Shown piece by piece: positions 10,873 to 64,000 of a DNA stretch of 64,000 bases; position 1 is the stretch's first letter; every line of letters starts with the position of its first letter. The position numbers and the translations under genes are program-made. The notes under the pieces were generated by a model. That model had not been told where the DNA came from and ran no database searches. It saw nothing but the letters and a program-made list of their open reading frames with translations. Source of the stretch: Pterois miles (lineage: Eukaryota > Chordata > Actinopteri > Perciformes > Scorpaenidae). The stretch is from NCBI GenBank assembly GCA_947000775.1, contig CAMQGK010000552.1, positions 2,650,501 through 2,714,500 on the forward strand, read 5' to 3'.

Positions 10873-13800
10873 ATGTTTATGCCAAGAGCCCTGAAAGTAA
10901 AGAGACCTGGCCAGGTCTCAGGCCAAGTTTTGAATAAGAGAATCAAGGCAGGTCAGGAGGAGAGTAAAGATGAAGGCAGTTCGGCGACACCTGTTCAGAA
11001 GGAGGACGCATGTGAAGACATCAAACCACGGGATGAGACAATACAAGCAGTCATAGACTCTGCAGGTTTGACAGAGGGCTCAGTGCAAGAGGATGGACAT
11101 AAGTCTGTCTCAAGTGCTACAGAGGATGAGGAGGAGGAGGAGGAGCCTGTCAAATCATTCAAAAAGAGCCAGAGATGGCCAGAGCCAGGAGAGCCCGTCT
11201 GTGTGATGTGTGGTCGCTATGGGGAGTACATATGTGACAGCACTGACAATGATGTTTGTAGTCTTGAGTGCAAAGGCAAACATCTGGCCCAAATGGGGAT
11301 GGGGATTGGGTCAGATGTGTTTAACCATAAGGACAAAAATGCTGATGAAAGGACTCAAGAACCAGCAGCTGACACTGGTGGAGTGTGTGAAAGTGAGGCA
11401 GGCTATTCCTACAAGGACGATCTGTTCATATCAGGCCTAACAGAGGAGCAGGTGCAGAGGATTAAACAGGAGCTTGGCATTGAAACCCAGGGGAGAGATG
11501 TCAGGAGACCCATCATTGAGTTCCAACACTGTGGCTTTCCTGCCACGCTCAGTGGCAACCTTAAAAAGGCCGGCTATGAGGCGCCCACGCCGGTCCAGAT
11601 GCAAATGGTGCCTGTTGGTCTCAGCGGCAGAGACGTGATTGTCAGTGCTGACACAGGCTCAGGGAAAACTGTAGCCTTCCTGCTGCCGGTGGTAGTTAGG
11701 GCAATGGAGGTACAGTAACAAAATTAACGTCAAATTCTCTCTTTCAAATTCACACCAGGAAACTGCCACTTCATACCCAGAGAAAGCTGCTTTGTAATTT
11801 ATAAGAAACTTCTACAGGGGAATTGTATCTACAGGCAACACATTTTGGCAAAACACAGGCAACTTGCATGTCACAAATCCATCTTTTAAAAAAATGTTGA
11901 CAGTCTGATTTCTCCTTTACATGTCTGCTGGTTGTAAAGTTAGGCATGTGTAAAACAACATATAAGGCACAGTATATCTTGGCCATCACATAATTTTGGC
12001 CTGGCTTGAATTGATGTATTTATACAACTTGGAAAAACACAAACAGCTACAGTTTTAGCTGCTAAGGTGATTTTAGCACGATCACCATGATTTAGTTGTG
12101 CTGTATTAGAGCTGCAACAATTAATCCATTAGCTGTCAACCGTTAAGTTAATCACCAATTATTCTGACAATCCATTGATCTGTTAAAGTAAAGATTAAAA
12201 TTTTACTGGGGGAAAAATAGTCAAAATTCTCTGATTCCAGCTTCTTAAATGTGAATATTTTTTAGTTTGTTTACGTCTTTATGACAGAAAACTGAATATC
12301 GTTGAGTTGTGGACAAAACAAGACATTTGAGGATGTCATCTTAGGCTCTGGCAAACACTGATCAACATTTTCACCATTATCTGACATTTTATAGACCAAA
12401 CATCTCATCGAATAATTGAGAAAGTAGCTGATTAATCAACAATGAAAATAACAGCAAAGATATTGTTTCTGTCTTTGACAGAACGCTAGTACAGAGAAAT
12501 TCTTAGAGACATTTTATCTACAGCTAGTTTATTTTTTAAACAGAAGGTTCACTTATGTTGAAGAAAAGTCAAATGAAACTCTAAACTGAAGTAAACTTCC
12601 ACCAAATAGTTGCATTGACATTTTTGTCCTCTTTATTTTTCTTCTGGTTGTTTTATCCTTTTTTTCCTAACTTACAGAAGAATTAATAGACTTTTCCTAA
12701 AGTGAAGTTCCTTAATTACCAATACTACAAGCAGCCAGCAGTAATGAATGCATAGGTAAGATAATTTTGTTCTTTTGGGCAAACTCAAAATGAACCTGCA
12801 AATTCTAGAAAATCATCACCATCATCATTATCATCATCATCATTATTGTGAATCGTCCTTGACCAGAGAAATTCTTAGTCGACAAACACTCTTGACCAGT
12901 TGATTAGTTGATTTAACTGACAGATCTGTCAGTTCTGATCAGATCACACAAAAATAAGTGGAAATAAGTCATTCAGCAGGAGAAAAGCATAAAAACAACT
13001 TATTATTTAAAATAATCTTAGTTGACTGAGACCAAAACGGCAGATTAGTCAACTAATCGACTAAGAGGGGGCAGCCCTACATTATTATTATGCAGGAGAG
13101 TGTTAAGTAGGTAAACTCAAGTTAAAACAGCCTGATTTTATAGCAATCATCTGCTCTGCTGAGGTATCCTTTAGCAAGACTGTGGACCTCCAGCAGCTAA
13201 CAGAGCAGCTGTCCAGCAGCTGGCCATGCAGGGGAAACAACTTAATTTCAAATAAAATAGTAAAATATTAGCGTTTAACTATTGACAAAACATATCTTGT
13301 ATATATGGACTCTGCTTTATGGTTAATTGCTCTTGGGCTTGCATATGTGTTAAGATGTTTTATTATGTTTTTTGTAGAGAGCAGCACACAGTATGAGCAG
13401 CCCCGTGGCTCTCATCCTGACCCCCACCAGGGAGCTGGCCATCCAGATAGAGAGACAGGCCAAGGAGCTGGTGATCGGCCTCCCCAACATGAGAACCGCC
13501 CTGCTGGTGGGCGGCATGCCTCTCCCCCAACAACTCCACCGCCTCAAAAGCAGCATCAAAGTACAGTCTGTAATATTTTTACAGTCATTTCCTCCTTAAC
13601 TCCTTTAACTTTTCACAGCATCATGCTCTTTTTCTATGAATCCCCTGTAGGTCATCATAGCCACCCCTGGGCGACTCCTTGAGATCCTGAAGCAGAAGGC
13701 AGTGCAGCTGGACAAAGTGAAGGTTGTGGTGGTTGATGAGGTATGACGAACTGGAAGTTTAGCACTCAGAGAGGTCTCCAACCAGAACAGAAATTGCCTA

Positions 13801-16800
13801 AAAAGTTAAATTAGTGGATTTTAAAAATATTGGTACTTTGATTTTTTTTTTTTTTTTTTGACCAAATGAAAATGTATCCGCCAAAGACTGTAATGTTTGA
13901 GCTCCTTGGAGTTCTCTGCATCCAAGGATCAATACTTAACATCCTGCAGAAAATGAGGATTTTTATGATAGCTTATATTGATTTAAGTCATGTTATATGT
14001 CAAAATATGCTGTAAAATTGAGCAAATAGCATAATAATAGTTTTCTAAATATTCAATTACAATATGGTACATGCTGTTAAGCGAGCAGAAATCATACAGT
14101 TTTGAAATGGAGAAAGTCCTGGAACCATTATGTATTTGTGGTGTATTGTAGGTTGACACTATGTTGAAGATGGGCTTCCAGCAGCAGGTGCTGGAGGTTT
14201 TGGAGCAAGTCCCAGAAGAGCGCCAAACTCTGCTGGCGTCGGCCACAATCCCAACGGGGACGGAGGAGCTGGCCGCCCGATTGGTTCGTGACCCCGTCCG
14301 TATTGCTATCGGAGAGAAGAACCAGCCCTGTGCCAACGTGAGGCAGATCTTGCTGTGGTTAGAGGAGCCCTCCAAGAAGAAGAAGCTGTTTGAGATTCTC
14401 AACGTTGGTTATAGACTTTTATTTTTTAGGTTTATGATTTTTAACAGTGACTTGACGTATGTTTAAACAGTCTCCTTTTTGTCAGCAAGTCTGGTTCTTA
14501 CTTAAAGTCTCAAAATATTTTGGGTGGAGTATCACTTTCACTGCCAACATAGGCTTTCTTTAAGAGGTCAGCAGTTTTCTCAGTTCAGAGACAAAGTGTA
14601 ATTGTACTCTGGAGAACCAGAAAGATTTGGTGAGGACAAACCCAGAAAAGTGGGCTATTATATCAATTTAACTTTATGGTGGATTTATCACTTGATACGC
14701 ACTAGTACCAGCTTGGTGTTTTATTAACTGTCTGTTTTAAATGTGGTAATTCCTCGAGCTCCAAGGACCAGTGAGTCTCCCCACTACACCATATTTAGAC
14801 AGCTAGTACTGCAGCCCTGGCCCCCGTCTGGAGGAAATGGGTGGGCCCGGAGCCATGGCCCCACTCCAGGAATCCCAGCAATGGCTTGCAGCATTTACAC
14901 AGGGCAGGACAGGAAGGGTCTGCTTTAGTTAAACCAGTAAAAATGTGTTGTTAGACCACTGAGTGAGTTACAGGAGCTACCTCTCTGTGTAAATGGCAGT
15001 TGTGATGGAGCCATGTTATTCATGACTACTGTTATTTAATGCAGCTCAGAGAGTATAAAGGCTATTATCTCTGAACTGGGAAGTTGCAGAGTACTGTGGA
15101 ATTGGGAGGGTTACTACACTGGGATTTGGATGGGACACCCCAAGAAAAACAAAACTTGACATGATTCAAAAATCACTCGTAACACTCATTTCATATACTG
15201 CAGCTTTTACAGCATAAAGTCACAAATTGGAGCTAAAGCAGTAGAAATAAAGCTGAAAGAAGCCCCCCATTATCACTTTACCTACCCTGCGCCTCTAGGC
15301 AGAAACACTTTATTAGTCAGTGTGGGAAAAAAACTATTTAGAAAAGGGACAGATGCAAAAGCCTACTTTTAAGAGCATGTATTTAGGCTGTTATGTCTCC
15401 TGATGAACACTTTTTAGTTGCAGCAAACCCTAAACGTAGCCAAATGTGATCATTTTAAACATGCTTGTTGCAGTACTTTTTTCCTCAAAAGTGTGTGTTG
15501 CTGGCTGGAGAGTCATGACTGCAATCTGCTGGAGGATTTTGACCTTTTGAACAAGTTAAAAAGTTTGAAAAGCCACCTCTAGCAAGGTGACATTCACTAT
15601 TTTTTTTTTTTTAATTTTACATTCTGTGCTGCCTGATTAGCAAATCATGAAAGAGTTCAAAACTCAAATAGTTAATGCACGTAGTAGTTCAATCTGTACA
15701 GAGAGTTACTGAAATATCAGAATGTAAAAATATATAAATGCAGTAAGGTAAAAAAAATCTAACATCACTCATGTGTTTTCCCTTGTGGCTTTGCAGGACA
15801 GTAAGCTGTACCAGCCCCCAGTGGTGGTGTTTGTAGATTGTAAACTGGGCGCTGATCTACTGTGTGAGGCGGTCGCCAAGGTGACGGGCCTCAATGCTGT
15901 GGCAATCCACTCCGACAAGAGCCAGTGGGAACGCAACCGCATCCTCAGGGTGAGGCCAGCGGCAGCCAGAACATGCACTGTCAAAGTGGATAAATAGCAG
16001 TTCTCCCATGTTTGGTGTCCAAGAGTGTTGCTCCTGAGTATTTTTTAGCTGGAAGATCACAGACATATAGAGCAGAGAATCAAAACAGTTTTATTAGTAT
16101 ATTGAATGCAGAAGGATGCTGTCAGAACCACCAGAGTTCATTTGGATGCCATTCAACATCCTCCCAGCTAAAAAACAAGTACTACTTGTCTACTTACTGG
16201 TCAAAATAATAATAATAATGATAATAATATGATAGAATTTCAAGATTTCTTTTTATCTTGAACATCGTATTTAAAGAAATCTTACCAATCATATTTCCAC
16301 TAATTCCATTGGCCGATTTTTGTACTTATTACCAGTGAAAACACCTTGTATTTGTTGTTTTTTTAAACTTATTTTTGAAGTGACTTTTTTTCCCAGGGTA
16401 AAAGTACAAGTTTCTACACATTTAGAAGAAGAATTCCTCACTGCATGGCAGTGTGTTATGTTTTGTCTCTTAGTTCCGACACGTCATTGAAGCTATTTAT
16501 ACTCACCGGTACACCGAGGGAATATTCAAGCTGATGTCATTTTTATATGGCTGCACCATTACATCAGATGGAAATATACTAGGTGTCTTTGGCATCATTT
16601 TATGCATATTTTGTTGTGATAACATATATTTGGGAACTTTGGAAGCTTCTTAACCATAATGTAAACTAAATGTCTGTGATGTGATTGTTTATAAAGATGG
16701 ACCAACTATTATATCCAACAGAGTTCATAATTACATTTGTTAAAATCCTGCAGCATACATATTGCTTTCTCCATAACCATAGTAATATTTATGTCACATT

Positions 16801-17406
16801 GTATGGTGAAAATGAAGTAAATCATAATGTTTGCATTCTGTGTAGGGTTGTGACAATACCTAACATGTCTGACAGTGTACTATTTGCTCCATTTCATCCT
16901 CAGGGTCTTCTAGATGGAGACTATGAAGTGGTGATCAGTACCGGTGTGCTGGGCAGAGGACTGGACCTAGTCAATGTCAGATTGGTGGTTAACTTTGACA
17001 TGCCAAACTCAATGGATGAGTACGTTCATCAGGTTAGTAATACCTGGAGTAGAAAAGTGGTTAAGTTCAACTTCAGAGTGTGTGTGTCTTTTTGTTTTTT
17101 AAAGTAACATAAGACAACATCTCTTCATTTCCTCCCATCCAGGTGGGCAGGGCAGGTCGGCTGGGACACAGAGGAACAGCCATCACCTTTCTCAACAACA
17201 ACAACAAACGGCTGTTCCTGGAGGTGGTGAAGCGGGTCAAACCCACAGGGTCCATCCTGCCCCCTCAGCTACTTAACTCACCCCACCTCCACGAGCAGCA
17301 GAGGAGGGAAAGACAAAAGGCCAAGCAGGGGTCTGATGACACACTGGTCACCACGAAGAACAGCCTCATAGACATCATAAGGAAACATGACCGTCGCAAG
17401 AAATAA
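10873..17406 (+). CDS. ddx59: DDX59, zinc-finger HIT DEAD-box RNA helicase (complete, 7 coding exons)
   Basis: ATP-dependent RNA helicase of the DDX59 family; human mutations cause an orofaciodigital-type ciliopathy. Exons: 10873-11709, 13378-13560, 13651-13740, 14152-14403, 15797-15949, 16904-17032, 17143-17406. All junctions are phase 0, giving 1908 nt and 635 aa (human about 619). A HIT-type zinc finger uses C110, C113, C121, C129, C133 and H137. Then come the Q-motif (F217, Q242), Walker A ADTGSGKT (259-266), PTRELA (295-300), TPGR (345-348), motif II DEVD (369-372, split between exons 3 and 4), SAT (400-402) and motif VI HQVGRAGR (547-554). The protein ends in a basic DIIRKHDRRKK tail. 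The exon 4 donor is an atypical GTTGGT. The first coding exon starts at 10855 after a TTCACAG acceptor, so an upstream 5' UTR exon is expected. DEVD in place of DEAD is the one odd catalytic-motif residue. Confidence 0.96.
12113..12460 (-). repeat. hAT-like short interspersed element, copy 2 (inverted, diverged)
   Basis: On the minus strand this carries the same segments as the 55131-55453 element, including TTCATTGTTGATTAATCAGC, TATAAAATGTCAG and AAGAAGCTGGAATCAGAG. It has no coding capacity. The ends are degraded and no target duplication was found. Confidence 0.55.
12812..12846 (+). repeat. ATC/CAT trinucleotide microsatellite
   Basis: An imperfect run of ATC triplets with one CACC and one ATT interruption, about 35 bp long. 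Confidence 0.85.
12850..13079 (-). mobile_element. short hAT-like MITE remnant
   Basis: The stretch ends AATCGACTAAGAGGGGGCAGCCCTA, a terminus typical of short non-autonomous hAT elements in fish (complement begins TAGGGCTGCCCCC). It contains TTAGTCGAC and AGTCAACTAATCGACT, which are partly inverted to one another. It shows no open frame and no clear target duplication. Confidence 0.5.
14404..15796 (+). other. ddx59: ddx59 intron 4
   Basis: This 1.4-kb intron contains a GC-richer patch (about 14750-14930) unlike its AT-rich surroundings, perhaps an old repeat, and a T-run at 15600-15612. No exon or RNA gene is recognisable. Confidence 0.5.
15950..16903 (+). other. ddx59: ddx59 intron 5
   Basis: AT-rich intron with an AAT-rich tract near 16206-16229. 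Nothing else is recognised. Confidence 0.5.
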
Positions 17407-17485
17407 TGATCTTTGAATCTTTCATGCAAAAGTGCTATTTATTTAGTAAATGCTAAATGTATATTTGTATATTGTTTACTGAAAA

Positions 17486-17517
17486 AATAAATGTGAATTT
17501 GGCATATTCTGAATAAA
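17486..17517 (+). terminator. ddx59: ddx59 polyadenylation signals
   Basis: Two AATAAA hexamers (17486-17491 and 17512-17517) lie 80-111 bp after the ddx59 stop codon, giving a short 3' UTR. The next gene, kif14, starts about 0.65 kb further on in the same direction. Confidence 0.75.
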
Positions 17518-18180
17518 TTGCTTGTGTAATTAAGGTATTCAAATAGAGGAATTATCCTCTAATCCAAAGACTAACAGAGGGGCAGTCTTTCCTGCCCCTG
17601 CAGTGGTGCACCTGTGGTGTACAGTATTTATTGAAAGCAAGTCCATTAAAAATAATACTTTCTTTGACTGGATTTGCTTTATAAATATTCTGAACAGCAG
17701 ATCTTGATATTAAAATACTTGTATAACTGTGTGGTTTCAGGTTGATTGTAGTATTGAGACTGCAAACGTGACCTTGAGCAAGCCACTGAATCATCCAACC
17801 TCTCTAGTTGACCATGCCTGTAATTTACGGCCCAAAACTTATTGTGTAAAAGTTAATTCTTGACAAGAAACAACTTCTGGAGCTTTTTTTTTCGTCAACT
17901 ATCTCACTTGTTTACCTCAGCAGATAGACTTTGACATATTTTGTTTAAACCATGGAGTGCACGCCACTTCATGAGTGCTAATGTTAGAAAGGAAAACATG
18001 AGTAGCACAATTCTTTTCCACTGAGAAACAACCTTTGCAGCTGGCTACAGTTTAATAAGGGCAGGTATGATGCATAAAACCACAACTGTTTTACATCTAT
18101 GATTACAACCTTGATTATACTGCCACCCAGCGGCAGCCCAGGGTAACTACATGTGCTCAAGTTGTGACGACACGATTTCC
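17518..18180 (+). other. ddx59-kif14 intergenic spacer
   Basis: The 0.66-kb spacer between two co-directional genes has no gene or clear repeat. The minus-strand open frames at 17552-17794 and 17984-18298 look like chance. Confidence 0.55.
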
Positions 18181-18300
18181 GAGAACTCAGCCAATCAGCT
18201 GTCACTGACGAAGACGATTTGAAATTGAAGCGGGCGAAGGCGGAAGCGATGAGGAGGGGACAATAACAAACACAGGGAGCTCTATTACTTGAACACAACT
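18181..18300 (+). promoter_or_regulatory. kif14: kif14 cell-cycle promoter: CCAAT box, CHR and E2F-like site
   Basis: A CCAAT box (18191-18195, in GCCAATCAGC) is followed 22 bp later by TTTGAA (18218-18223), the cell-cycle homology region hexamer. Then comes GCGGGCGAA (18230-18238), whose complement TTCGCCCGC resembles an E2F site. CCAAT plus CHR is the usual layout of G2/M genes controlled by NF-Y and DREAM/MuvB, which fits a cytokinesis kinesin. The start site is inferred to lie within or just after this block, about 200 bp before the ATG. Binding has not been shown. Confidence 0.6.
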
Positions 18301-18479
18301 CGGCTGTTATGCAGATGGATTTATATTACCAAGATACTAAGCTGTACTTGTGTCCGTCTTACTTATTTTACATGTCGTATTGTATTGTATTGTTGTAGTT
18401 AGCTAGAGCAACCGGAGTACCGTTGCCGTTAGCTAGCTAACCGGTAAGCTATTTTTTATTTTATTAACAGCCGACAATC

Positions 18480-41769
<23,290 letters not shown>

Positions 41770-42741
41770 TTTATATTCTTTATCATGTGCTCACGTTATT
41801 ATTTACTGTAAGAATTAAGTGCTGATATAGAGAAAACTTCTGCTGGTAAAGACAAAGGGGTTGTGGGTATTTTTTGTATCACTAGCCTGACATCATGGGC
41901 AACAAACACTGCTGATTTATTTAGTGTTGCCATCCAAGTTGGTAAAAATATGTTATACTCAAATACAACCAACTCTGCTTTATAAATGTGGGCAATATCT
42001 GCATATTTTAATAGGCTATTTTTCAATTATAAATGTGGGCAAATTCACTGTGGATTCTTCAAAATTCCTATCACTGTGTCACTTCTGATATGACGTAAAA
42101 ATCACTGCTGTCATGATATGCTGTAGGTTTTTTTCTTTAATATAGAGCTTTGAAGTATTGGGCCCAAGACTTAAAGGAATAATTTTGGTGATTTGAAGTG
42201 TGGTTGTATGAGGTACTGATGAATTGTAGGTGTATTACTTACAGCAAATGGTGACTGGCATGCAACCAGCACTGAGAAACAGAGAACCAGAGCAAAGCAA
42301 TACAGTGCTGTAGACGGGGACGGCAGAAAACGTATTTTAGCCACCTAAAAGAAAGGCGCTCTTGGAAAAAAACAATAATATTTGATTGAGTGTACGCTAC
42401 ATTCAGAATATTTCCCAACAGCGAACTGAACTGAAAGTGAAATGTATCTAAACTGTTTTTGTCACCTGAGCTTACTGGCTTTATAGAGAGCATAGATACA
42501 GTAAGTTTCAGTTCAGTTCACCATCGGAAAGTGGAAGCATAGGGCTGTCTGATGGCAAGATAAGGCCGTGAAAATACAGGGACAGCAAATGGCTCTAAGG
42601 AGAAAGCTGAGTTATGCTGTTTCAGAGCTTCTCTGTTCTACTGTATTTTGTGTCTGACGCCACTAAATTATTCTTTGTTGCATTTTTTTTAATTCAAACA
42701 TGAAAGAGTTCAATATCCAGCAGCTCAGGTAGTCTATTGTA

Positions 42742-42989
42742 AATAAATGACAGGTTTTCTCCCGTCTCTGTGCTGTATAGGATTTGTTTCTTGCATGAAG
42801 GCATATTTTGTTCTCCCATTTGCATAAAGATTTGCACTATGTTGTATAAAACACACTGCAGCTAGGATAGACTTGTATACTCAGTTTTTTCTTAATACAT
42901 GTAAGTTTTATGTCCTTTTAGTCTTTTGTATCACTTGGTAACAATTTGATCTGTCAAAATAATACAGCAACTTGTACTTCTGCAATAAA
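42742..42989 (+). terminator. kif14: kif14 candidate polyadenylation signals
   Basis: AATAAA occurs at 42742-42747 and 42984-42989, about 0.97 and 1.2 kb after the stop codon. Either would give a 3' UTR of roughly 1-1.25 kb. Which is used cannot be decided from sequence. Confidence 0.45.
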
Positions 42990-43199
42990 TTCATGTGGCT
43001 TGACTTGACAAGAAACCAAACTTTTCATATTGGATATCAATATTCAGTAAACTGTGGACTCCTGGTAAGGACTGCACCTACAGTAGAATGAGAAGATTTT
43101 TATTAGTTGTGAATTGTCACTGAAATACAGCACAGTCTACATTGTGAATGGTGGGAAATATTAAACGTCTATCAAAACATGTATATACACATTCCTTAA

Positions 43200-43580
43200 A
43201 GCTGCAGTGGGTAGAAAAGGAGCAAATATGATTGAGAAATGCCTATTTCTCTCCTCAAATATTTCCTGTAACATCTTGTAGTTACTGTTTAGCTGTAAAA
43301 TGAGAAAGTTTGTGACCTGGCATCCATGTTGAGATCTGTTTAGAAAATACCAAGCACCGCCCACCAGCTGGACCACAGCCAGTAGGAATGCTCAATAGAA
43401 ACACTCTGAAATGACCTGATTGGCCAAAATGTCCCACCATGGACTACATTTTTTAAAAAACAGCCATGACGAGGTGCAGAAATCTAGTTACCTCTCAGAA
43501 TACTTTAATTATAATATGATGAAAGATTATTATGGATTTTTTTGCCCAGTGGTGCCAAGAAATGTCTGCCTACTGAAGCT
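43200..43580 (+). mobile_element. 381-bp MITE flanked by TTAA
   Basis: Ends are inverted: AGCTGCAGTGGGTAGA on the left and the complement of AGCTTCAGTAGGCAGA on the right. TTAA lies directly on both sides (43196-43199 and 43581-43584). It shares its ends and the segment AACATCTTGTAGTTACTGTTT with 7606-8383. It is non-coding. The TTAA duplication suggests a piggyBac-like mobiliser, although the ends do not start with CCC. Confidence 0.68.
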
Positions 43581-43616
43581 TTAATTGGGTTACCAGGTAG
43601 TGAGTAAAATAAAACA

Positions 43617-44070
43617 AACTAGAAAAGCACTCGGAGAGCGCAGACCTCCGCCAAGCACCATAGTTTCCCCCCTGGCGGTTTCTTCTGGATCTGTCTCCTC
43701 AAGTATTAAAGGTAGATCAAATTCATTGACATACTTCAGATGTGGAACTGTGTCAGCTACACAATGCCGCTTGTTAGAAATATCTATCTAATATTAAATT
43801 TTATGAGCTTTGGGCAACAATTACAGAGATATTGAGAAACAATTTTTTGGGTCCCATTTACCCCAATGTTAACGAAAATTTCAAAGTGATCCAGAATCCA
43901 GGATTTCTTCCGGATCACCCCCAAAATAATTAAATCACTTCTTCCTTTTCACATTTTCGACACACCCTGAAAATTTCATCAAAATCCGTCCATAAGTTTT
44001 TGAGTTATCTTGAACACAGACAAACAGACAGATAAACGCCGGCAAAAACATAACTTCCATGGCGGAGGTA
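43617..44070 (+). repeat. dispersed repeat with CCTCCGCC / GGCGGAGG ends, copy 2
   Basis: Same family and orientation as 22401-22886: it starts AACTAGAAAAGCACTCGGAG and ends CCATGGCGGAGGTA. It lies in the kif14-adgrd2 spacer, immediately after the TTAA-flanked MITE. Confidence 0.65.
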
Positions 44071-44399
44071 ATTATATGACAAAAGTCCACAGATGTACAC
44101 AGACATGTGAAAACTTGAAAATGAATCCACATTCATCTCTATTAATTTATAGGAAGTTAAATTGTGGCGTAATTACTGTATTATTAGTAATAGTGGGGAA
44201 CTCCCTGTATCCTATGTTTTCAACTACTGCATCAGGCTAAATGATCTTAAACTTTATAGTAGGAGCTCCTAGTTGATAGGCTGTAACCATTCATTTGAGT
44301 AACCGATTCACATTCATTTGAGTATTATGTACAAAACTCGTTTATTTCGAGGCCCTGGCACCCACTCAACGACCCCAGCGCGTCCTTGAACCACACTTT

Positions 44400-44684
44400 T
44401 GTTAACTCTACTCGCTGCAGGTTACACCCACTCCTCCTCCTCCTCCTCCTCCTCTGCATCCTCCCTTCATGCTCTCTGGAGTCAACCACCGCCAGGCTTC
44501 CCTCTGTACTCTAAGGACGGTCTGATAGATCACCGCTGGGAAGAAAACACACTTTAAACTTTGCACGTAGTGGATTAAACACGCAAAAACCCGTCGCTTT
44601 AGTGGTTGAATGCTGCGTTCACTGACACGACGCGATTGGAATGAGAAGACGCGCAAAAAGTTTTTATCAAGACGACTAATTAAG
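44400..44684 (+). promoter_or_regulatory. adgrd2: adgrd2 promoter and non-coding first exon
   Basis: A CTC/CCT-repeat tract (about 44431-44455) and CpG-richer sequence precede a donor-like TTAAG|GTAAAA (44684/44685). The coding exon begins at 44788 after TTTTTTTCCAG. This suggests a short 5' UTR exon ending at 44684. The start site is unknown and no TATA box is clear. Confidence 0.4.
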
Positions 44685-44788
44685 GTAAAAAACAAACGGA
44701 ATTATGTAGCATTTTTATGCTCCACCAGTATAAGAATACGATTAAATTACACTCCATTCTGAGCTCATTAAAACGTTTTTTTTCCAGG

Positions 44789-64000
<19,212 letters not shown>

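Larger units (their letters stand above)
11710..13377 (+). other. ddx59: ddx59 intron 1
   Basis: The intron holds two transposon remnants (12113-12460 and 12850-13079) and a CAT-rich microsatellite (12812-12846). The rest is AT-rich sequence without a recognisable exon. Confidence 0.6.
41770..44399 (+). other. kif14 3' UTR and kif14-adgrd2 intergenic region
   Basis: The first 1.0-1.25 kb is probably kif14 3' UTR. Beyond it lie a TTAA-flanked MITE (43200-43580), a dispersed repeat (43617-44070) and about 330 bp without features. No gene is recognisable here. Confidence 0.55.

Noticed and set aside
18443..18470. Possible intron just before the kif14 ATG (CCG|GTAAGC ... TTAACAG|CC)
   Set aside because: It would be 28 bp long, too short for the vertebrate spliceosome. 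The AG might serve an upstream donor, but nothing shows it.

Overview
The window is nuclear DNA of a ray-finned fish, probably a percomorph teleost. The genes are split into small GT-AG exons and encode vertebrate-type proteins. The introns carry many short non-autonomous DNA transposons, several with recognisable target-site duplications, and long (TA)n microsatellites. No prokaryotic or viral gene was seen. Gene names come from recalled protein families; no search was run.

Layout. (1) 1-9167, minus strand: the 5' end of camsap2 (two coding exons, 132 codons); the rest lies beyond the left edge. (2) 9168-10854: a head-to-head promoter region of about 1.2-1.7 kb shared by camsap2 and ddx59. 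(3) 10873-17406, plus: complete ddx59 (7 coding exons, 635 aa), a DEAD-box RNA helicase with a HIT zinc finger. (4) 18480-41769, plus: complete kif14 (29 coding exons, 1634 aa), a cytokinetic kinesin-3 with motor and FHA domains. (5) 44789 to the right edge, plus: an adhesion GPCR best read as adgrd2 (gpr144). It has a signal peptide, a C-type-lectin-like half domain, a pentraxin-like domain, a GAIN/GPS region and TM1-TM6, and it is cut at the start of TM7. All coding exons were joined by hand with phase checking. Only one junction, upstream of 50376 in adgrd2, stays ambiguous.

The order camsap2 / ddx59 / kif14 and the relative orientations match human 1q32.1. The adhesion GPCR is not part of that human cluster as I recall it. 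Human ADGRD2 lies beside NR5A1 on 9q33, and NR5A2 lies near KIF14 on 1q32, so the fish arrangement looks like a retained piece of the ancestral 1q32/9q33 paralogon. The genes share no pathway: camsap2 stabilises microtubule minus ends, kif14 acts at the midbody, ddx59 is an RNA helicase linked to ciliary signalling, and adgrd2 is a surface receptor.

The most notable find is a 128-bp inverted copy (126/128 identical by eye, no indels) of the 3' splice site and first half of adgrd2 exon 10, sitting in intron 14 of the same gene. Next come a piggyBac-like element whose end lies 20 bp from a kif14 splice acceptor, a run of hAT-like insertions with 8-bp duplications in kif14 introns, an intron that is half (TA)n inside the FHA-coding region, and a (TG)n tract in place of the pyrimidine tract before the TM6 exon of adgrd2.
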